In this document: in pieces, positions 8,263-19,786 of the stretch
Numbering within the stretch: the stretch's first letter is position 1
Layout of the letters: the number at the start of each line of letters is the position of its first letter
NCBI GenBank assembly: GCA_902791885.1
Contig: CADAXO010000001.1
Span: 1 to 41,265, forward strand
Direction: 5' to 3'
DNA length: 41,265 nucleotides
Origin: Oscillospiraceae bacterium
GTDB lineage: Bacteria > Bacillota_A > Clostridia > Saccharofermentanales > Saccharofermentanaceae
Notes under the pieces: model-generated
Told to the model about the DNA's origin: nothing
Database searches by the model: none
What the model saw: only the letters and a program-made list of their open reading frames with translations
Made by a program: the position numbers and the translations under genes

Positions 8263-9828
8263 ATGCCGTGGTTTATTTATTTAATCATTGGCTTGGTTCT
8301 CGGTATCCTTATCGGTTTTATCGGTGTGCATATGTACTATAAACTCGGATTGTCTGCGAAGCAGAAGCAGCTTGAAGATGATTCGGTAAAGGCTAAAGCA
8401 GAAGCTGAAAGAATCGAGGCAGAAGCCCAGAAGGATGCGGAGAACCGCAAGCGAGAACTCCTGTTGCAGGCCAAGGAAGAGATCTCTAAAGCCCGCGTCG
8501 AGCTTGAGCACGACGTCAGGGAGAAGAGACAGGAGCTTGCAAGAGAGAGGAACAAGCTTGAGCAGAAGGAGGACAACGTCGAGAAGCAGCTTCAAATCGC
8601 AGAAAATAAGCGTGCTATGTACGAAGCCAAGCTCGAAGAGGCATCAAGGAGTGTCGAGAGGACCAAGGAACTTGAAGCCCGTAAGGAGCATGAGCTCGAG
8701 AATATCTCGGGATTGTCCATTGCTGAAGCAAGGAACCTTGTCCTTGACGCAGCAGAGAAAGAGTACAGTCACGATATGGCTGTAATGCTCAGGCAGATGG
8801 AAGAGAAGACCAAGCAGGATGCTGACAAGATAGCAAAAGACATCATTGTCACATCTATTCAGAGATATGCATCTGATTATGTATCGGAAGCTACTGTATC
8901 TGTAGTAAACCTTCCCAATGACGAGATGAAGGGCCGTATCATCGGTCGTGAAGGCCGTAATATCCGTGCTATCGAGACGATCACGGGTGTCGATCTTATT
9001 ATCGACGATACACCTGAAGCTGTTATTCTCTCGTCATTCGATCCCATCAGAAGAGAAGTGGCAAGGATCACGATCGAGAAACTTGTTTCCGACGGAAGAA
9101 TCCATCCCGCCAGGATCGAAGAGATGGCTAACAAGGCCAGGAAGGAGATCAACCAGACGATCAAACAGGAAGGTGAGCGCGCTGCTTATGAGACAGGCGT
9201 CATGAACCTTCATCCCGAGATCATTAAGCTTCTTGGTAAACTCAAGTACCGTACAAGTTACGGACAGAATGTTCTGAAGCATTCCATCGAAGTCAGTTTC
9301 CTTGCCGGAATGATGGCGGGAGAATTGGGACTCGATGTTAATTACGCCAAGAGAGCAGGACTTCTCCATGACATCGGTAAGGCTGTCGACTTCGAGCAGG
9401 AAGGAACACATGTACAGCTCGGTACCGATATCGTCAGGAAGTATCACGAATCAGAGAATGTCTGCAATGCCGTTGAATCTCATCACGGAGACGTAGAGGC
9501 CAAGACAGCCGAAGCTGTTCTTGTTGCTGCAGCAGATGCTATATCAGCTGCAAGACCCGGAGCAAGAAGGGAGAATCTTGAGACTTATATCAAGAGGATC
9601 CAGAAGCTCGAAGATATCGCTACAAGCTTTGACGGAGTTGAGAAGAGTTATGCGATTCAGGCGGGTAGAGAGATCCGTGTTATTGTTGAACCCGAGAAGG
9701 TCAACGATGAGGAGATGATCCTTAAGGCAAGACAGATCTGTAAGAAGATCGAAGATGAGCTCGATTATCCGGGTCAGATCAAGGTTAATATCATCCGCGA
9801 AACTCGTGCAACTGACGTTGCGAAGTAA
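8263..9828 (+). CDS. rny: Ribonuclease Y
   Basis: RNase Y is the membrane-anchored endoribonuclease that starts bulk mRNA decay in many Firmicutes. The 521-residue protein has one N-terminal membrane helix (about residues 3-24), a long highly charged coiled coil (about 28-195), a KH RNA-binding domain with [13 protein letters not shown], and an HD phosphohydrolase domain with LLHDIGK (His369-Asp370). The C-terminus [18 protein letters not shown] is typical. I chose ATG 8263 because GGAGGTGAG at 8247-8255 gives a correct spacer; the in-frame TTG at 8245 overlaps that ribosome site. A terminator follows directly, so the gene is probably monocistronic. Confidence 0.97.
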   Translation: MPWFIYLIIGLVLGILIGFIGVHMYYKLGLSAKQKQLEDDSVKAKAEAERIEAEAQKDAENRKRELLLQAKEEISKARVELEHDVREKRQELARERNKLEQKEDNVEKQLQIAENKRAMYEAKLEEASRSVERTKELEARKEHELENISGLSIAEARNLVLDAAEKEYSHDMAVMLRQMEEKTKQDADKIAKDIIVTSIQRYASDYVSEATVSVVNLPNDEMKGRIIGREGRNIRAIETITGVDLIIDDTPEAVILSSFDPIRREVARITIEKLVSDGRIHPARIEEMANKARKEINQTIKQEGERAAYETGVMNLHPEIIKLLGKLKYRTSYGQNVLKHSIEVSFLAGMMAGELGLDVNYAKRAGLLHDIGKAVDFEQEGTHVQLGTDIVRKYHESENVCNAVESHHGDVEAKTAEAVLVAAADAISAARPGARRENLETYIKRIQKLEDIATSFDGVEKSYAIQAGREIRVIVEPEKVNDEEMILKARQICKKIEDELDYPGQIKVNIIRETRATDVAK

Positions 9829-9891
9829 ATAATGAAACTTTTTTACCTTAGTTAGTATTATTTGTTGATGAGTTGGCAATCACCTTATAAG

Positions 9892-9921
9892 AAGACGGAC
9901 ATTCTGCGGTCCGTCTTTTTA
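9892..9921 (+). terminator. Rho-independent terminator after rny
   Basis: A nine-base-pair perfect stem (AAGACGGAC / GTCCGTCTT) with an eight-base loop is followed by a run of T. It sits 63 bases beyond the rny stop. Confidence 0.9.
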
Positions 9922-10003
9922 TTTTCCTCAATATTTCACCAAATAAAAAATACTAATTAAATATAATGTAGAATGTATATTGAAAACAGTTACAAGGTGA
10001 TAT

Positions 10004-10711
10004 ATGGACAGAGTAATTTACATTGCAGACGATGATGATAATATCAGAAACCTGTTGAAGTCGTTTCTGGAGAGAGAGGGGTATATTATCTACGGTTTCC
10101 CAACGGGTGATGACCTTCTTAAGCGTTTCATAACGAATCCCTGTGATCTTATCATTCTCGATGTAATGATGCCAGGAAGAGACGGGTTCTTCATCCTTAC
10201 GGAGATCAGAAAGATCAGTAATATCCCGATCATCATGCTCACTGCAAGAGATTCGGATGCTGATTATATCGCAGGTCTTAATCTCGGATCCGATGATTAC
10301 TTCACAAAGCCTTTCAGTCCCATCAAACTAGTAACTAAAGTAAAGTCGATATTCGCAAGACTTGAGGCTGTTAATTCCATCAATGTCGATGCTTCGGATT
10401 CCGAACTTGAGTTTGCCGATATCAAGATCAACAGAAAGACCAAGTCTGCTACGTTGAAGGGTAATGAACTCAACCTTACACCTAATGAATATACGCTCCT
10501 TACTTATCTTATGATCAACAGCGACAGAGCTGTTCCCAGAGTTGAATTGCTGGATAAGATCTGGGGTTATGAGACAGAGATCGAGACCCGTGTTGCTGAT
10601 GATACGGTTAAAAGATTAAGGAAGAAGATAGTTGATTCCGATGCCAAGATATCTACGATCTGGGGATACGGTTTCAGACTGACAACAAGCCAGGATGAGC
10701 CGGGCGAATAA
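10004..10711 (+). CDS. OmpR/PhoB-family response regulator
   Basis: This is a 235-residue DNA-binding response regulator. The receiver domain (about 1-120) has the acidic pocket at Asp9-Asp12, the phospho-acceptor Asp53 in LIILDVMMPG, and the conserved Lys in DDYFTKPF. The C-terminal winged helix (about 135-230) shows LTPNEYTLLTYLM and DTVKRLRKKI. ATG 10004 follows AAGGTGA. A TATAAT at 9962-9967 may be its -10 box, but no good -35 box is visible. It overlaps the sensor kinase gene by 17 bases, so the pair is a cognate two-component system. The signal and regulon are unknown. Confidence 0.94.
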   Translation: MDRVIYIADDDDNIRNLLKSFLEREGYIIYGFPTGDDLLKRFITNPCDLIILDVMMPGRDGFFILTEIRKISNIPIIMLTARDSDADYIAGLNLGSDDYFTKPFSPIKLVTKVKSIFARLEAVNSINVDASDSELEFADIKINRKTKSATLKGNELNLTPNEYTLLTYLMINSDRAVPRVELLDKIWGYETEIETRVADDTVKRLRKKIVDSDAKISTIWGYGFRLTTSQDEPGE

Positions 10712-12260
10712 CAGCAGTAAAGAGAATAACAGTCAAAATGAAGGCAGACATTTCCGTCTGCCTATGTTTGTTCATATCTATATTTCACTTCTTGCAATTA
10801 CTCTGATAACAGGTGCTTTCATCTGGCTGTCGAGTAATTTTATTATGCAGAACTATATCGCGTATGAGTGCGATAACCGAATAAGCAATGCGGTCAATTC
10901 CTGCCAGTCCTTTGCCGAAGCCTTCAGAAATTCACTGACGGCGGAGTCCGGAACAGAAGAGCAGATCAGGACCAATCTTCTTAATTCGATCGTGTCTTCA
11001 TCCGACCTTTCGAATGAAGCCTCGATCGTGCTTTTCGAAGATGATGTTACGGGCGAAGGCTATAATGTACTGTGGCCATCAGCTACGTATTCCGTTTCTT
11101 CCCGTAACAGGGCACAGCTTTACCTTAATACCATTATCGACAACCTTACGCGATACTCCAATATCTCTTCTAACGACACAAGAAGCACTATCGTTGACGG
11201 CAACCTCGTATACTACAAGTTCATTAACGTTGAGTACTCAAGTTATGAGAACGGGGATGAAGCCAAGTTCGACCAGTACTACCTTCTGGTTTACATCGAC
11301 ACCAGTTCCTACTACAGCTTTACAACAGCGATCAACGTCGCTATTTTCCGTGCTATTATCGTCGCCGTACTCGCATCTACGATAATAAGTATCATCATTG
11401 CTTTCCCACTGTTCTTCTCGACAAGAAAGCTTTCCAAGTTTGCTGCAAGAGTAGGTAAAGGAGACTTTACTCCTGTTAAAGGTCATATCATGAGCACCGA
11501 ACTTTCGAACCTCGGTGACAGCATGAACATCATGGCGCAAAAGCTTGAGAAAGCCGATATAGAGCAGAAGACGTTCTTTCAGAACGCATCTCATGAGTTA
11601 AGGACGCCGTTGATGTCCATTCAGGGTTATGCGGAGGGTATCAAGTACGATATCTTCAATGAAGACGAGAAGCTTAATGCCGTGGATGTAATTATCTCTG
11701 AGACAACCAGGCTTTCCACTCTTGTTGAGAACCTTCTTTCCATTTCCAAGATGGATATGTCCAGAAGCGGTAATTATACAGTTAAGAAGACAATCCTGAA
11801 TGTTCAGGAATTGTCTGAAGATATAGTTGCACGTGTGCGCGGTAATTTCCTGTTCGAGAACAAGGAACTCGTCACGGATATAAGGGCAGAGGACTCATAT
11901 ATCTGTGCCAATGAGAACGATATCTTAAGAATGCTGGAGAACATTTTCTCCAACTGTAACAGATATGCCGAGAAGCAGGTTGATTTCTCCGTGTTCAAGG
12001 TCAAGGACAATATAAACTTCGTTATAAGTGATGACGGCCCCGGTATCGACCGTGAAGTGATGCCGACTCTCTTTGACAGATTTGCCAAAGGCAATGACGG
12101 AAAGCACGGTATCGGACTTGCGCTTGCCCGTGCAATAGCCGAAGAACACGGCGGTTCGATAACTGCGGACAACAAGCTTCAGGGAGGTGCAGTATTCGTT
12201 ATCTCACTGCCCGTAATTAAACCCAAAGTTCAGTTGTCATATATTAACAACGAGGGATAA
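10695..12260 (+). CDS. Membrane sensor histidine kinase
   Basis: This is the 521-residue partner of the preceding response regulator. Two membrane helices (about 24-50 and 217-240) bracket an extracytoplasmic sensor of roughly 165 residues. HAMP (about 242-292) and a HisKA dimerisation helix follow, with the phospho-acceptor His300 in ASHELRTP. The ATP-binding domain shows the N box NIFSNCNRY (residues 416-424), the G1 box DDGPGID near 446 and the G2 box GKHGIGLALARAIAEEHGG. All key residues are present. The sensor domain is not recognised, so the ligand is unknown. Neighbouring galE and LCP genes hint at envelope sensing, but they have their own promoter. Confidence 0.93.
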   Translation: MSRANNSSKENNSQNEGRHFRLPMFVHIYISLLAITLITGAFIWLSSNFIMQNYIAYECDNRISNAVNSCQSFAEAFRNSLTAESGTEEQIRTNLLNSIVSSSDLSNEASIVLFEDDVTGEGYNVLWPSATYSVSSRNRAQLYLNTIIDNLTRYSNISSNDTRSTIVDGNLVYYKFINVEYSSYENGDEAKFDQYYLLVYIDTSSYYSFTTAINVAIFRAIIVAVLASTIISIIIAFPLFFSTRKLSKFAARVGKGDFTPVKGHIMSTELSNLGDSMNIMAQKLEKADIEQKTFFQNASHELRTPLMSIQGYAEGIKYDIFNEDEKLNAVDVIISETTRLSTLVENLLSISKMDMSRSGNYTVKKTILNVQELSEDIVARVRGNFLFENKELVTDIRAEDSYICANENDILRMLENIFSNCNRYAEKQVDFSVFKVKDNINFVISDDGPGIDREVMPTLFDRFAKGNDGKHGIGLALARAIAEEHGGSITADNKLQGGAVFVISLPVIKPKVQLSYINNEG

Positions 12261-12303
12261 CACCTATTTGTAATCTTGTTGCAATATAAACTGTTTTTTT
12301 CTA

Positions 12304-12332
12304 TTCAAAATTGTTTTTATTATATGTATAAT
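12304..12332 (+). promoter_or_regulatory. Probable promoter for galE-LCP
   Basis: TTCAAA (12304-12309) and a perfect TATAAT (12327-12332) are spaced by 17 bases, about 30 bases before the galE ATG. The -35 box matches consensus at four of six positions. Confidence 0.55.
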
Positions 12333-12361
12333 CACTTGAACTGTTTTTAAGGAGGTCACCT

Positions 12362-13384
12362 ATGCATACTGTACTTGTAACCGGCGGAATGGGCTTTATC
12401 GGCTCTCATACCGTTATTGCATTGCATGAGAACGGGTTTGATGTTGTCATTGCTGATAACCTTGTAAACAGTAAGAATGAGGTCCTTAACAGATTAGAGC
12501 AGATCACAGGCAAGAGATTCAAGTTCTATAAAGTTGACTGCTGTGATAAGGCTGCTTTATCCAAGGTTTTTGAAGAGAATAAGATCGACAGTGTAATTCA
12601 CTTTGCAGGCCTCAAGGCAGTAGGTGAATCGGTTCAGATCCCTCTCGAGTATTATTCCAATAATATTAACAGCATGCTTACCGTAATCGCTCTTATGAAG
12701 GAGTACGGTGTTCATAAGCTGGTTTTCTCATCCTCGGCTACCGTTTACGGTCAGAGCGAGGATGTTCCTTTTACAGAGGAAAGTCCTCTCGGCATCTGCA
12801 CCAATCCTTACGGCTGGACTAAGTGGATGATCGAGCAGATGCTTAAGGATTGCGCTCACGCCGATCCTTCATTGGATGTTGTTCTGTTAAGATACTTTAA
12901 TCCCGTCGGCGCTCATGAGAGCGGACTCATCGGTGAGGATCCGCAGGGAATACCCAATAATCTTTTCCCTTATATCTCCAAAGTTGCTGTCGGAACTCTT
13001 GAGCGTCTTACTATCCACGGCGACGATTACGATACGCCCGACGGAACATGCTTAAGAGATTATATTCATGTTTGCGATCTTGCTGACGGCCACGTTAAGG
13101 CTATCAGATATATGGATGAGCACACTTCCGGTGTTGAGGTATTTAACCTCGGTACGGGTATGGGCACTTCCGTAAAGGAAGCCGTTAAGGCTTTTGAGAA
13201 GGCATGCGGCCACGAGATCCCGCATGTTATCGGCCCCAGACGTCCGGGAGATCTTCCTGTCTGCTATGCGTCAACTGACAAGGCCGAGAGGGTATTAGGT
13301 TTTAAAGCTACAAGAAATATAGATGATATGTGCAGTTCCTGCTGGAAGTGGCAGGTCAATAATCCTAACGGATTACAGGATTGA
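12362..13384 (+). CDS. galE: UDP-glucose 4-epimerase
   Basis: This enzyme interconverts UDP-glucose and UDP-galactose, feeding the Leloir pathway and galactose-containing envelope polymers. The 340-residue short-chain dehydrogenase-fold protein has the NAD-binding GGMGFIGSHT at the N-terminus, the SSSATVYG strand with the catalytic serine region, and YGWTK with Tyr150 and Lys154, aligned with the Tyr149 region of E. coli GalE. The C-terminal RRPGDLPVCYAS is typical. AAGGAGG precedes the ATG. It is followed 15 bases later by an LCP gene, suggesting its role here includes supplying sugar nucleotides for wall polymers. Some GalE enzymes also act on UDP-GlcNAc; specificity is not decided. Confidence 0.95.
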   Translation: MHTVLVTGGMGFIGSHTVIALHENGFDVVIADNLVNSKNEVLNRLEQITGKRFKFYKVDCCDKAALSKVFEENKIDSVIHFAGLKAVGESVQIPLEYYSNNINSMLTVIALMKEYGVHKLVFSSSATVYGQSEDVPFTEESPLGICTNPYGWTKWMIEQMLKDCAHADPSLDVVLLRYFNPVGAHESGLIGEDPQGIPNNLFPYISKVAVGTLERLTIHGDDYDTPDGTCLRDYIHVCDLADGHVKAIRYMDEHTSGVEVFNLGTGMGTSVKEAVKAFEKACGHEIPHVIGPRRPGDLPVCYASTDKAERVLGFKATRNIDDMCSSCWKWQVNNPNGLQD

Positions 13385-13399
13385 TCTAAGGAGGATCAA

Positions 13400-14572
13400 A
13401 TGAGAAGTAAAACCCGTAACAATGAGGCTACAGGGACAAAGAAGAAGGGTAAAGTCGGCAAGATCATTATCTCGATCGTTGCTGTAGTATTGGGTCTTGC
13501 ACTCGGTGTCGGCGCTTTCCTTTTCTGGTATTCAAGACAGTTGCTGAGCATACCTACTTATGTAACTGTTGCACCCGAAGATGTTACCATCGTTAACGAA
13601 CAGGGTGAGACAGTTAACCTTCAGGCTATCAGACAGACAACTGTTTATGAGCCTATCGATACAGCAGATGATATTCATAACTTCCTGCTTATCGGTATCG
13701 ACAGCAGATCCAGAAACTATAATGAATCTGGTACGGGCGGACTTTCTGATGTTACTATGATCATGTCTGTTAACAGCACTCAGGGAACGATCAGACTCGT
13801 ATCCATCGCAAGAGACTGTTATGTACATGTACCCGGCTATTCATATGCTATGAAGATAAATGCAGCTATGAGCCGCGGAGGTCCGGATGTTCTCTGCGCT
13901 ACTGTTGAGGATTCATTAAGAATCAATATCGATGGCTGGGCATATGTAAACTTCTATCACATGGCTGAGATCATCGACGCTGTAGGCGGCGTATACTGTG
14001 ACGTAAGTTCCAGCGAGCTTAACTCAGAGGGCGGTCTTAACTGGAACCTCGCAGAAGTTAATAACCTCATGGGACTACCTGCTTCCCAGGATGCAGTTAC
14101 AAGCACAGGTTATATCTGGCTTAACGGAAGACAGGCAGTAGCTTATGCAAGAATCAGAAAGGTCGATTCTGACTATAAGAGATCCGAAAGACAGGTTGAG
14201 GTATTAAGATCTTTGATGGATCAGTTCATCGCTTTGTCACCTACGGGTAAGCTTTCTGCTATCGATGATATCCTTGCAGCTGTTACAACTAATATTTCAC
14301 CTACGGATATTCAGGATTATGCTCTTAACTTCCTGCCTAATGTAACGAATATCAGTATCGAATATATGCAGCTTCCTATTCAGGGTTGCTTCAATTCAGG
14401 AATGTTCGGTGACGAGTGGAGTATCAGACCTAACTGGAATGCAATGATTCCTTATGTTCAGGAATTCTTCTACGGTGAGACAACTGATTTCGACCCTGTT
14501 CCGGATATCAGTTCTTCACCTTCACTCGACAGCTGTCCTCATGATCTTACGATCGAAGAATTGCTTAAATAA
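13400..14572 (+). CDS. LytR-CpsA-Psr (LCP) family wall polymer ligase
   Basis: LCP proteins transfer undecaprenyl-linked anionic polymers or capsule to peptidoglycan on the outer face of the membrane. The 390-residue protein has a basic cytoplasmic tail (1-20), one membrane helix (about 21-44), and an extracytoplasmic LCP domain (about 90-290). Visible motifs are LLIGIDSRSR, GLSDVTMIMSVN, VSIARDCYVHVPGY, and YARIRKVDSDYKRSERQVEV, the last containing the conserved arginines. The usual SIPRD is SIARD here, a small departure. AAGGAGGATCAAATG gives a clear start. It is co-transcribed with galE. The exact polymer is unknown. Confidence 0.93.
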   Translation: MRSKTRNNEATGTKKKGKVGKIIISIVAVVLGLALGVGAFLFWYSRQLLSIPTYVTVAPEDVTIVNEQGETVNLQAIRQTTVYEPIDTADDIHNFLLIGIDSRSRNYNESGTGGLSDVTMIMSVNSTQGTIRLVSIARDCYVHVPGYSYAMKINAAMSRGGPDVLCATVEDSLRINIDGWAYVNFYHMAEIIDAVGGVYCDVSSSELNSEGGLNWNLAEVNNLMGLPASQDAVTSTGYIWLNGRQAVAYARIRKVDSDYKRSERQVEVLRSLMDQFIALSPTGKLSAIDDILAAVTTNISPTDIQDYALNFLPNVTNISIEYMQLPIQGCFNSGMFGDEWSIRPNWNAMIPYVQEFFYGETTDFDPVPDISSSPSLDSCPHDLTIEELLK

Positions 14573-14621
14573 TATCAATTGAGGCAAAATTCAGGTTTTT
14601 GACTTTTTTTGATATTCATTA

Positions 14622-16632
<2,011 letters not shown>

Positions 16633-16657
16633 TAATGAGTTGTAATATCGTATAATT

Positions 16658-16686
16658 AAGCGGTCATGCGTACAGCATGGCCGCTT
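16658..16686 (+). terminator. Hairpin after groEL, probable terminator or attenuator
   Basis: There is a twelve-base-pair stem (AAGCGGTCATGC / GCATGGCCGCTT, one G-T pair) with a five-base loop. Only TTAAT follows, so the U-tract is poor and partial read-through into the next gene (start 16706) is likely. The hairpin may also protect the groESL mRNA 3' end. Confidence 0.55.
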
Positions 16687-16705
16687 TAATGATTTAAGGA
16701 GATTT

Positions 16706-17245
16706 ATGGAAGATCTGTTTTTTGAAAGCTGTGTTAAACGTGATCACGGAACCGCAGGAAAGCTTTTACCTGTTGTTTCCATCATTGCGCTTGTTATCTT
16801 TATGGTGTTCTTTAATGGTGTGCCGATATTGTTCGGATACAACATTATATTCTTTACGGGAATGACTTCGTTCGGACTTTGTTATCTTCTTTACAGAGCT
16901 TTGAAGAACCTGAAGTACGAGTATCAGATAGAGATAACTAATGACAGTTTCCAGGTTACGAAGATCACGAATAAAAAGAAGATGGAAGTTCTTGCCGACT
17001 TCTCGATCAAGGATTGTGAATATATAGGTCCAATTACTTCAGACAGATTTGTTGAAGACCTTGAGAAGTCTGATTTTGCTCTTAACTGCACGTCCTTAAA
17101 GAAATACGATATCACCGACGATTACTGGTATATATTCCTTACTCAGGATAAAACGCCTTACTGCGTGATCTTTGAGTTTGATGAAGAAATGTATCCCATA
17201 TTCAGACGTTATAATCCCAGAGGGACCAAGAGGATAGATGGCTGA
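16706..17245 (+). CDS. Small membrane protein of unknown function
   Basis: This 179-residue protein has two membrane helices in the first third (about residues 21-42 and 46-66). A soluble C-terminal region rich in beta-prone segments follows (YEYQIEITNDSFQVTKI and DYWYIFLTQDKTPYCVIFE). It resembles the two-helix DUF6106-type proteins of Lachnospiraceae in layout, but I recognise this only loosely. AAGGAGATTT precedes the ATG. Its last eight bases overlap the start of an acyl-ACP thioesterase gene, so the two are translationally coupled and may share a membrane-lipid role. No catalytic motif is visible. Confidence 0.75.
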   Translation: MEDLFFESCVKRDHGTAGKLLPVVSIIALVIFMVFFNGVPILFGYNIIFFTGMTSFGLCYLLYRALKNLKYEYQIEITNDSFQVTKITNKKKMEVLADFSIKDCEYIGPITSDRFVEDLEKSDFALNCTSLKKYDITDDYWYIFLTQDKTPYCVIFEFDEEMYPIFRRYNPRGTKRIDG

Positions 17246-17978
17246 TCATTCTGAAATCGAATTCTACACAAAGAGCACAGACTGCGGTACAGACAGTTGT
17301 CTTGCCCCGTATGTGCTCTTATCCGATCTGCAGGAAACCGCTGATAAAGGCGCAGCTGATACGGGCTGGGGCAGAGACGAGATCGGAGAGTATAACTGTT
17401 GCTGGATAATACTGCGATGCAGGCTTCATATTAACAGGCTGCCGTCCTGGCGTGAGTACTTCAAGATAACAACATGGTCCCGCGGTGCGCGAAAACTCTT
17501 TTTCGACAGGGATTATGAGATCTTTGATGAGAGCGGAGTACTAATAGGAAGTGCGACTTCAGTGTGGATCCTGGCTGATAAGGACACACACAGGCCTGTT
17601 TTCCCGTCCAGGCTGGAGTCACTGCCTCAAAGGCTTAAACAGTCGGACAGAACGGCTCTGGGGGATGAGTGCCCCAAGCTTAAGATCCCGGATATTCCGG
17701 GTGATGCTTCACCTGTTATCACAAAGTATGCCGATTACAGCGAACTTGACCACAATCACCATGTGAATAACACCAGGTATCTTGCGTGGGTATATGATGC
17801 TCTTTTTAAGGGCGGCTATGACCTTCACAAGGTTACGGATATCAATATTAACTACATAAATGAAGTAAAGAGCGGGCAGAAGGTGGATATCTATATAACT
17901 TCTTCGGAAGAGGGCCTGAACGTGTTCGGATACAGGAATGATGATACCGGTGTATTCGTCTGTGAAATAATGTTTTGA
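17238..17978 (+). CDS. Acyl-ACP thioesterase (FatA/FatB-like, double hotdog)
   Basis: This enzyme hydrolyses acyl-ACP to release free fatty acids and ACP. The 246-residue protein has two hotdog folds. The N-terminal one contains ADTGWGRDEIGEYNCCWIIL and RGARKLFFDRDYEI. The C-terminal one contains the catalytic segment LDHNHHVNNTRYLAWV, which matches the Asn/His region of plant FatB enzymes. Length is usual for the bacterial family. It overlaps the preceding membrane-protein gene by eight bases. In anaerobic Firmicutes such enzymes may tune chain length or recycle lipids; substrate length is not readable from the sequence. Confidence 0.88.
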   Translation: MADHSEIEFYTKSTDCGTDSCLAPYVLLSDLQETADKGAADTGWGRDEIGEYNCCWIILRCRLHINRLPSWREYFKITTWSRGARKLFFDRDYEIFDESGVLIGSATSVWILADKDTHRPVFPSRLESLPQRLKQSDRTALGDECPKLKIPDIPGDASPVITKYADYSELDHNHHVNNTRYLAWVYDALFKGGYDLHKVTDININYINEVKSGQKVDIYITSSEEGLNVFGYRNDDTGVFVCEIMF

Positions 17979-18003
17979 GTTTAGCTCCTATTTATATTAT
18001 TAT
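17975..18003 (+). promoter_or_regulatory. Probable promoter for the ABC/Gld-type operon
   Basis: TTGAGT (17975-17980), overlapping the thioesterase stop, and TATTAT (17998-18003) are spaced by 17 bases. They lie 33 bases before the ATPase ATG, which has its own CAGGAGG ribosome site. Confidence 0.5.
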
Positions 18004-18036
18004 ATATAGCGATGTGCAATTTTCAGGAGGCACTAT

Positions 18037-18978
18037 ATGATCGAAATTAACAACCTTGTAAAGAGATACGGTGACATTAAAGCTGTCAACGGTATTTCTT
18101 TTACGGTTAATGATGGTGAGGTTCTGGGTTTCTTGGGTCCTAACGGAGCAGGTAAGTCCACGACTATGAATATCATCACAGGTTACCTTTCTTCCACATC
18201 AGGTACAGTAAAGGTTAACGGACATGATATTCTCGAAGAGCCCGAAGAGGCTAAGAAGTGTATCGGTTATCTCCCGGAGCAGCCGCCGCTTTATTTTGAT
18301 ATGACAGTTCTCGAGTATCTGAACTTCATATGTGACCTTAAGAAGGTTCCCAAGAAGGAAAGGAAGGAGCAGCTTGCTTCTATCCTTTCTATGGTTAAGC
18401 TCGTTGATATGGCAGACAGACTTATCGGCAACCTTTCCAAGGGTTATAAGCAGAGAGTAGGAATTGCGCAGGCTCTTGTAGGCAATCCCGATATCTTAAT
18501 CCTCGACGAGCCTACTGTAGGTCTTGATCCTAACCAGATCCTCGAGATAAGAAAGCTTATAAGAAAGCTTGCAGACAAGCACACGGTTATCCTGAGTTCT
18601 CACATTCTTTCTGAGATTCAGGCTGTATGCGACAGAGTTGTAATCATTAATCAGGGTAAGGTAGCCGCTATCGATACGATCACGGATCTTTCGTCAAAGC
18701 TCAGCGGTTCCACAAAGCTTTCCCTTTCTTTCAAGGGTCCTGTTAAAGATGTTGCCAATAAGCTCCGTGCTATTCCCGGCGTTAATAATGTCGTTTCTGT
18801 AGTCTCCAATGACGATACGGAGATTCATCAGGTTGAGATCACGGCAGACAGTTCTGCCAAGAATGATGTTCGTACATCAGTCTTCTATACAATGAGCAAG
18901 GGCGGTTGGCCTATGCTTGAATTCAGATCCATGGATCCGTCACTCGAAGAGATCTTCCTCTCGATTACGTCTGTGTGA
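18037..18978 (+). CDS. ABC transporter ATP-binding protein (GldA-like)
   Basis: This is the 313-residue nucleotide-binding subunit of an ABC-2 type exporter. It carries Walker A GPNGAGKS (residues 34-41), the signature LSKGYKQRVGIAQALVG, Walker B LILDEPTVGLDP and the switch His in LSSHILSE. A C-terminal extension of about 90 residues beyond the ATPase core is usual for the DrrA/GldA group. It heads a five-gene block with the permease 21 bases downstream. The exported substrate is unknown, as it generally is for non-gliding bacteria that carry this set. Confidence 0.93.
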   Translation: MIEINNLVKRYGDIKAVNGISFTVNDGEVLGFLGPNGAGKSTTMNIITGYLSSTSGTVKVNGHDILEEPEEAKKCIGYLPEQPPLYFDMTVLEYLNFICDLKKVPKKERKEQLASILSMVKLVDMADRLIGNLSKGYKQRVGIAQALVGNPDILILDEPTVGLDPNQILEIRKLIRKLADKHTVILSSHILSEIQAVCDRVVIINQGKVAAIDTITDLSSKLSGSTKLSLSFKGPVKDVANKLRAIPGVNNVVSVVSNDDTEIHQVEITADSSAKNDVRTSVFYTMSKGGWPMLEFRSMDPSLEEIFLSITSV

Positions 18979-18999
18979 TATACGGAGGTTATTGATTAA

Positions 19000-19773
19000 A
19001 TGTCAGCTGTTTATAAAAGAGAATTAGCTTCATATTTCAGGTCTCCCGTGGGATATATAGCTCTTGCACTGTTCTCGTTCCTGTCCGGATTCGTATTTAT
19101 CAATCAGTACAGTGACGGTTCTGTTAATATCTCAAGCGAGATCATGTCACTTTGTTCATTCTTCGTAGTTATCGTTCCGGTAATTACGATGGGTCTTTTC
19201 TCAGAAGATAAGAAGAGGGGAACAGAGGTACTGTTCTACACGAACCCTGTATCGATGTTCGAAGTCGTTCTCGGCAAGTTCTTTGCCGCTATGACACTGC
19301 TCGGAATCCTGTTCCTCAACATCTTCCTGCACATGATCATTACTGCTTTCTCCGGCGGTGTTGTTAACATCGGTTCCTGGGGTTCGGTAATCGTTTTCTT
19401 CTGCCTTGCAACATTGTTTACATCAATCGGTATTCTTGCTTCTGCACTTACCGATACACAGATCATATCTGCGATCATAAGCTTTGTTATCATCCTTGTA
19501 ATCCAGCTTCTGCAGACATTGAGCACACTTGCTTCTTCTGCACTTTATTCGCTGCTTTCTTCATCGCTGATCAACATGGATACAGAAAAGATCAATACTG
19601 CATGCAGTAATCTTGCAGCTGCAATATCATGGCTCAGTCCTTTCTCCAAGACTCAGGATTTCAGATACGGTGTATTCTCTATCGCACCGCTCGTATTCTG
19701 CATATCCATGGCTCTTGTATTCCTGTTCCTTACATACAGGATCCTTGAGAAGAAGCGCTGGACACAGAATTGA
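19000..19773 (+). CDS. ABC-2 type permease (GldF-like)
   Basis: This is a 257-residue integral membrane protein with about six hydrophobic helices. It begins MSAVYKRELASYFRSPVGYI, a hallmark of ABC-2 permeases with the FxSP motif. EDKKRGTEVLFYTNPVS after helix 2 is the standard cytoplasmic loop that contacts the ATPase. CGGAGG lies 11 bases before the ATG. With the upstream ATPase and downstream GldG-like protein it forms an exporter cassette. Confidence 0.9.
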   Translation: MSAVYKRELASYFRSPVGYIALALFSFLSGFVFINQYSDGSVNISSEIMSLCSFFVVIVPVITMGLFSEDKKRGTEVLFYTNPVSMFEVVLGKFFAAMTLLGILFLNIFLHMIITAFSGGVVNIGSWGSVIVFFCLATLFTSIGILASALTDTQIISAIISFVIILVIQLLQTLSTLASSALYSLLSSSLINMDTEKINTACSNLAAAISWLSPFSKTQDFRYGVFSIAPLVFCISMALVFLFLTYRILEKKRWTQN

Positions 19774-19786
19774 TTGAGGTAGGAAA

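Noticed and set aside
12289..12348. Two AACTGTTTTT repeats 50 bases apart before galE
   Set aside because: T-rich and short, in an AT-rich promoter region; likely chance.
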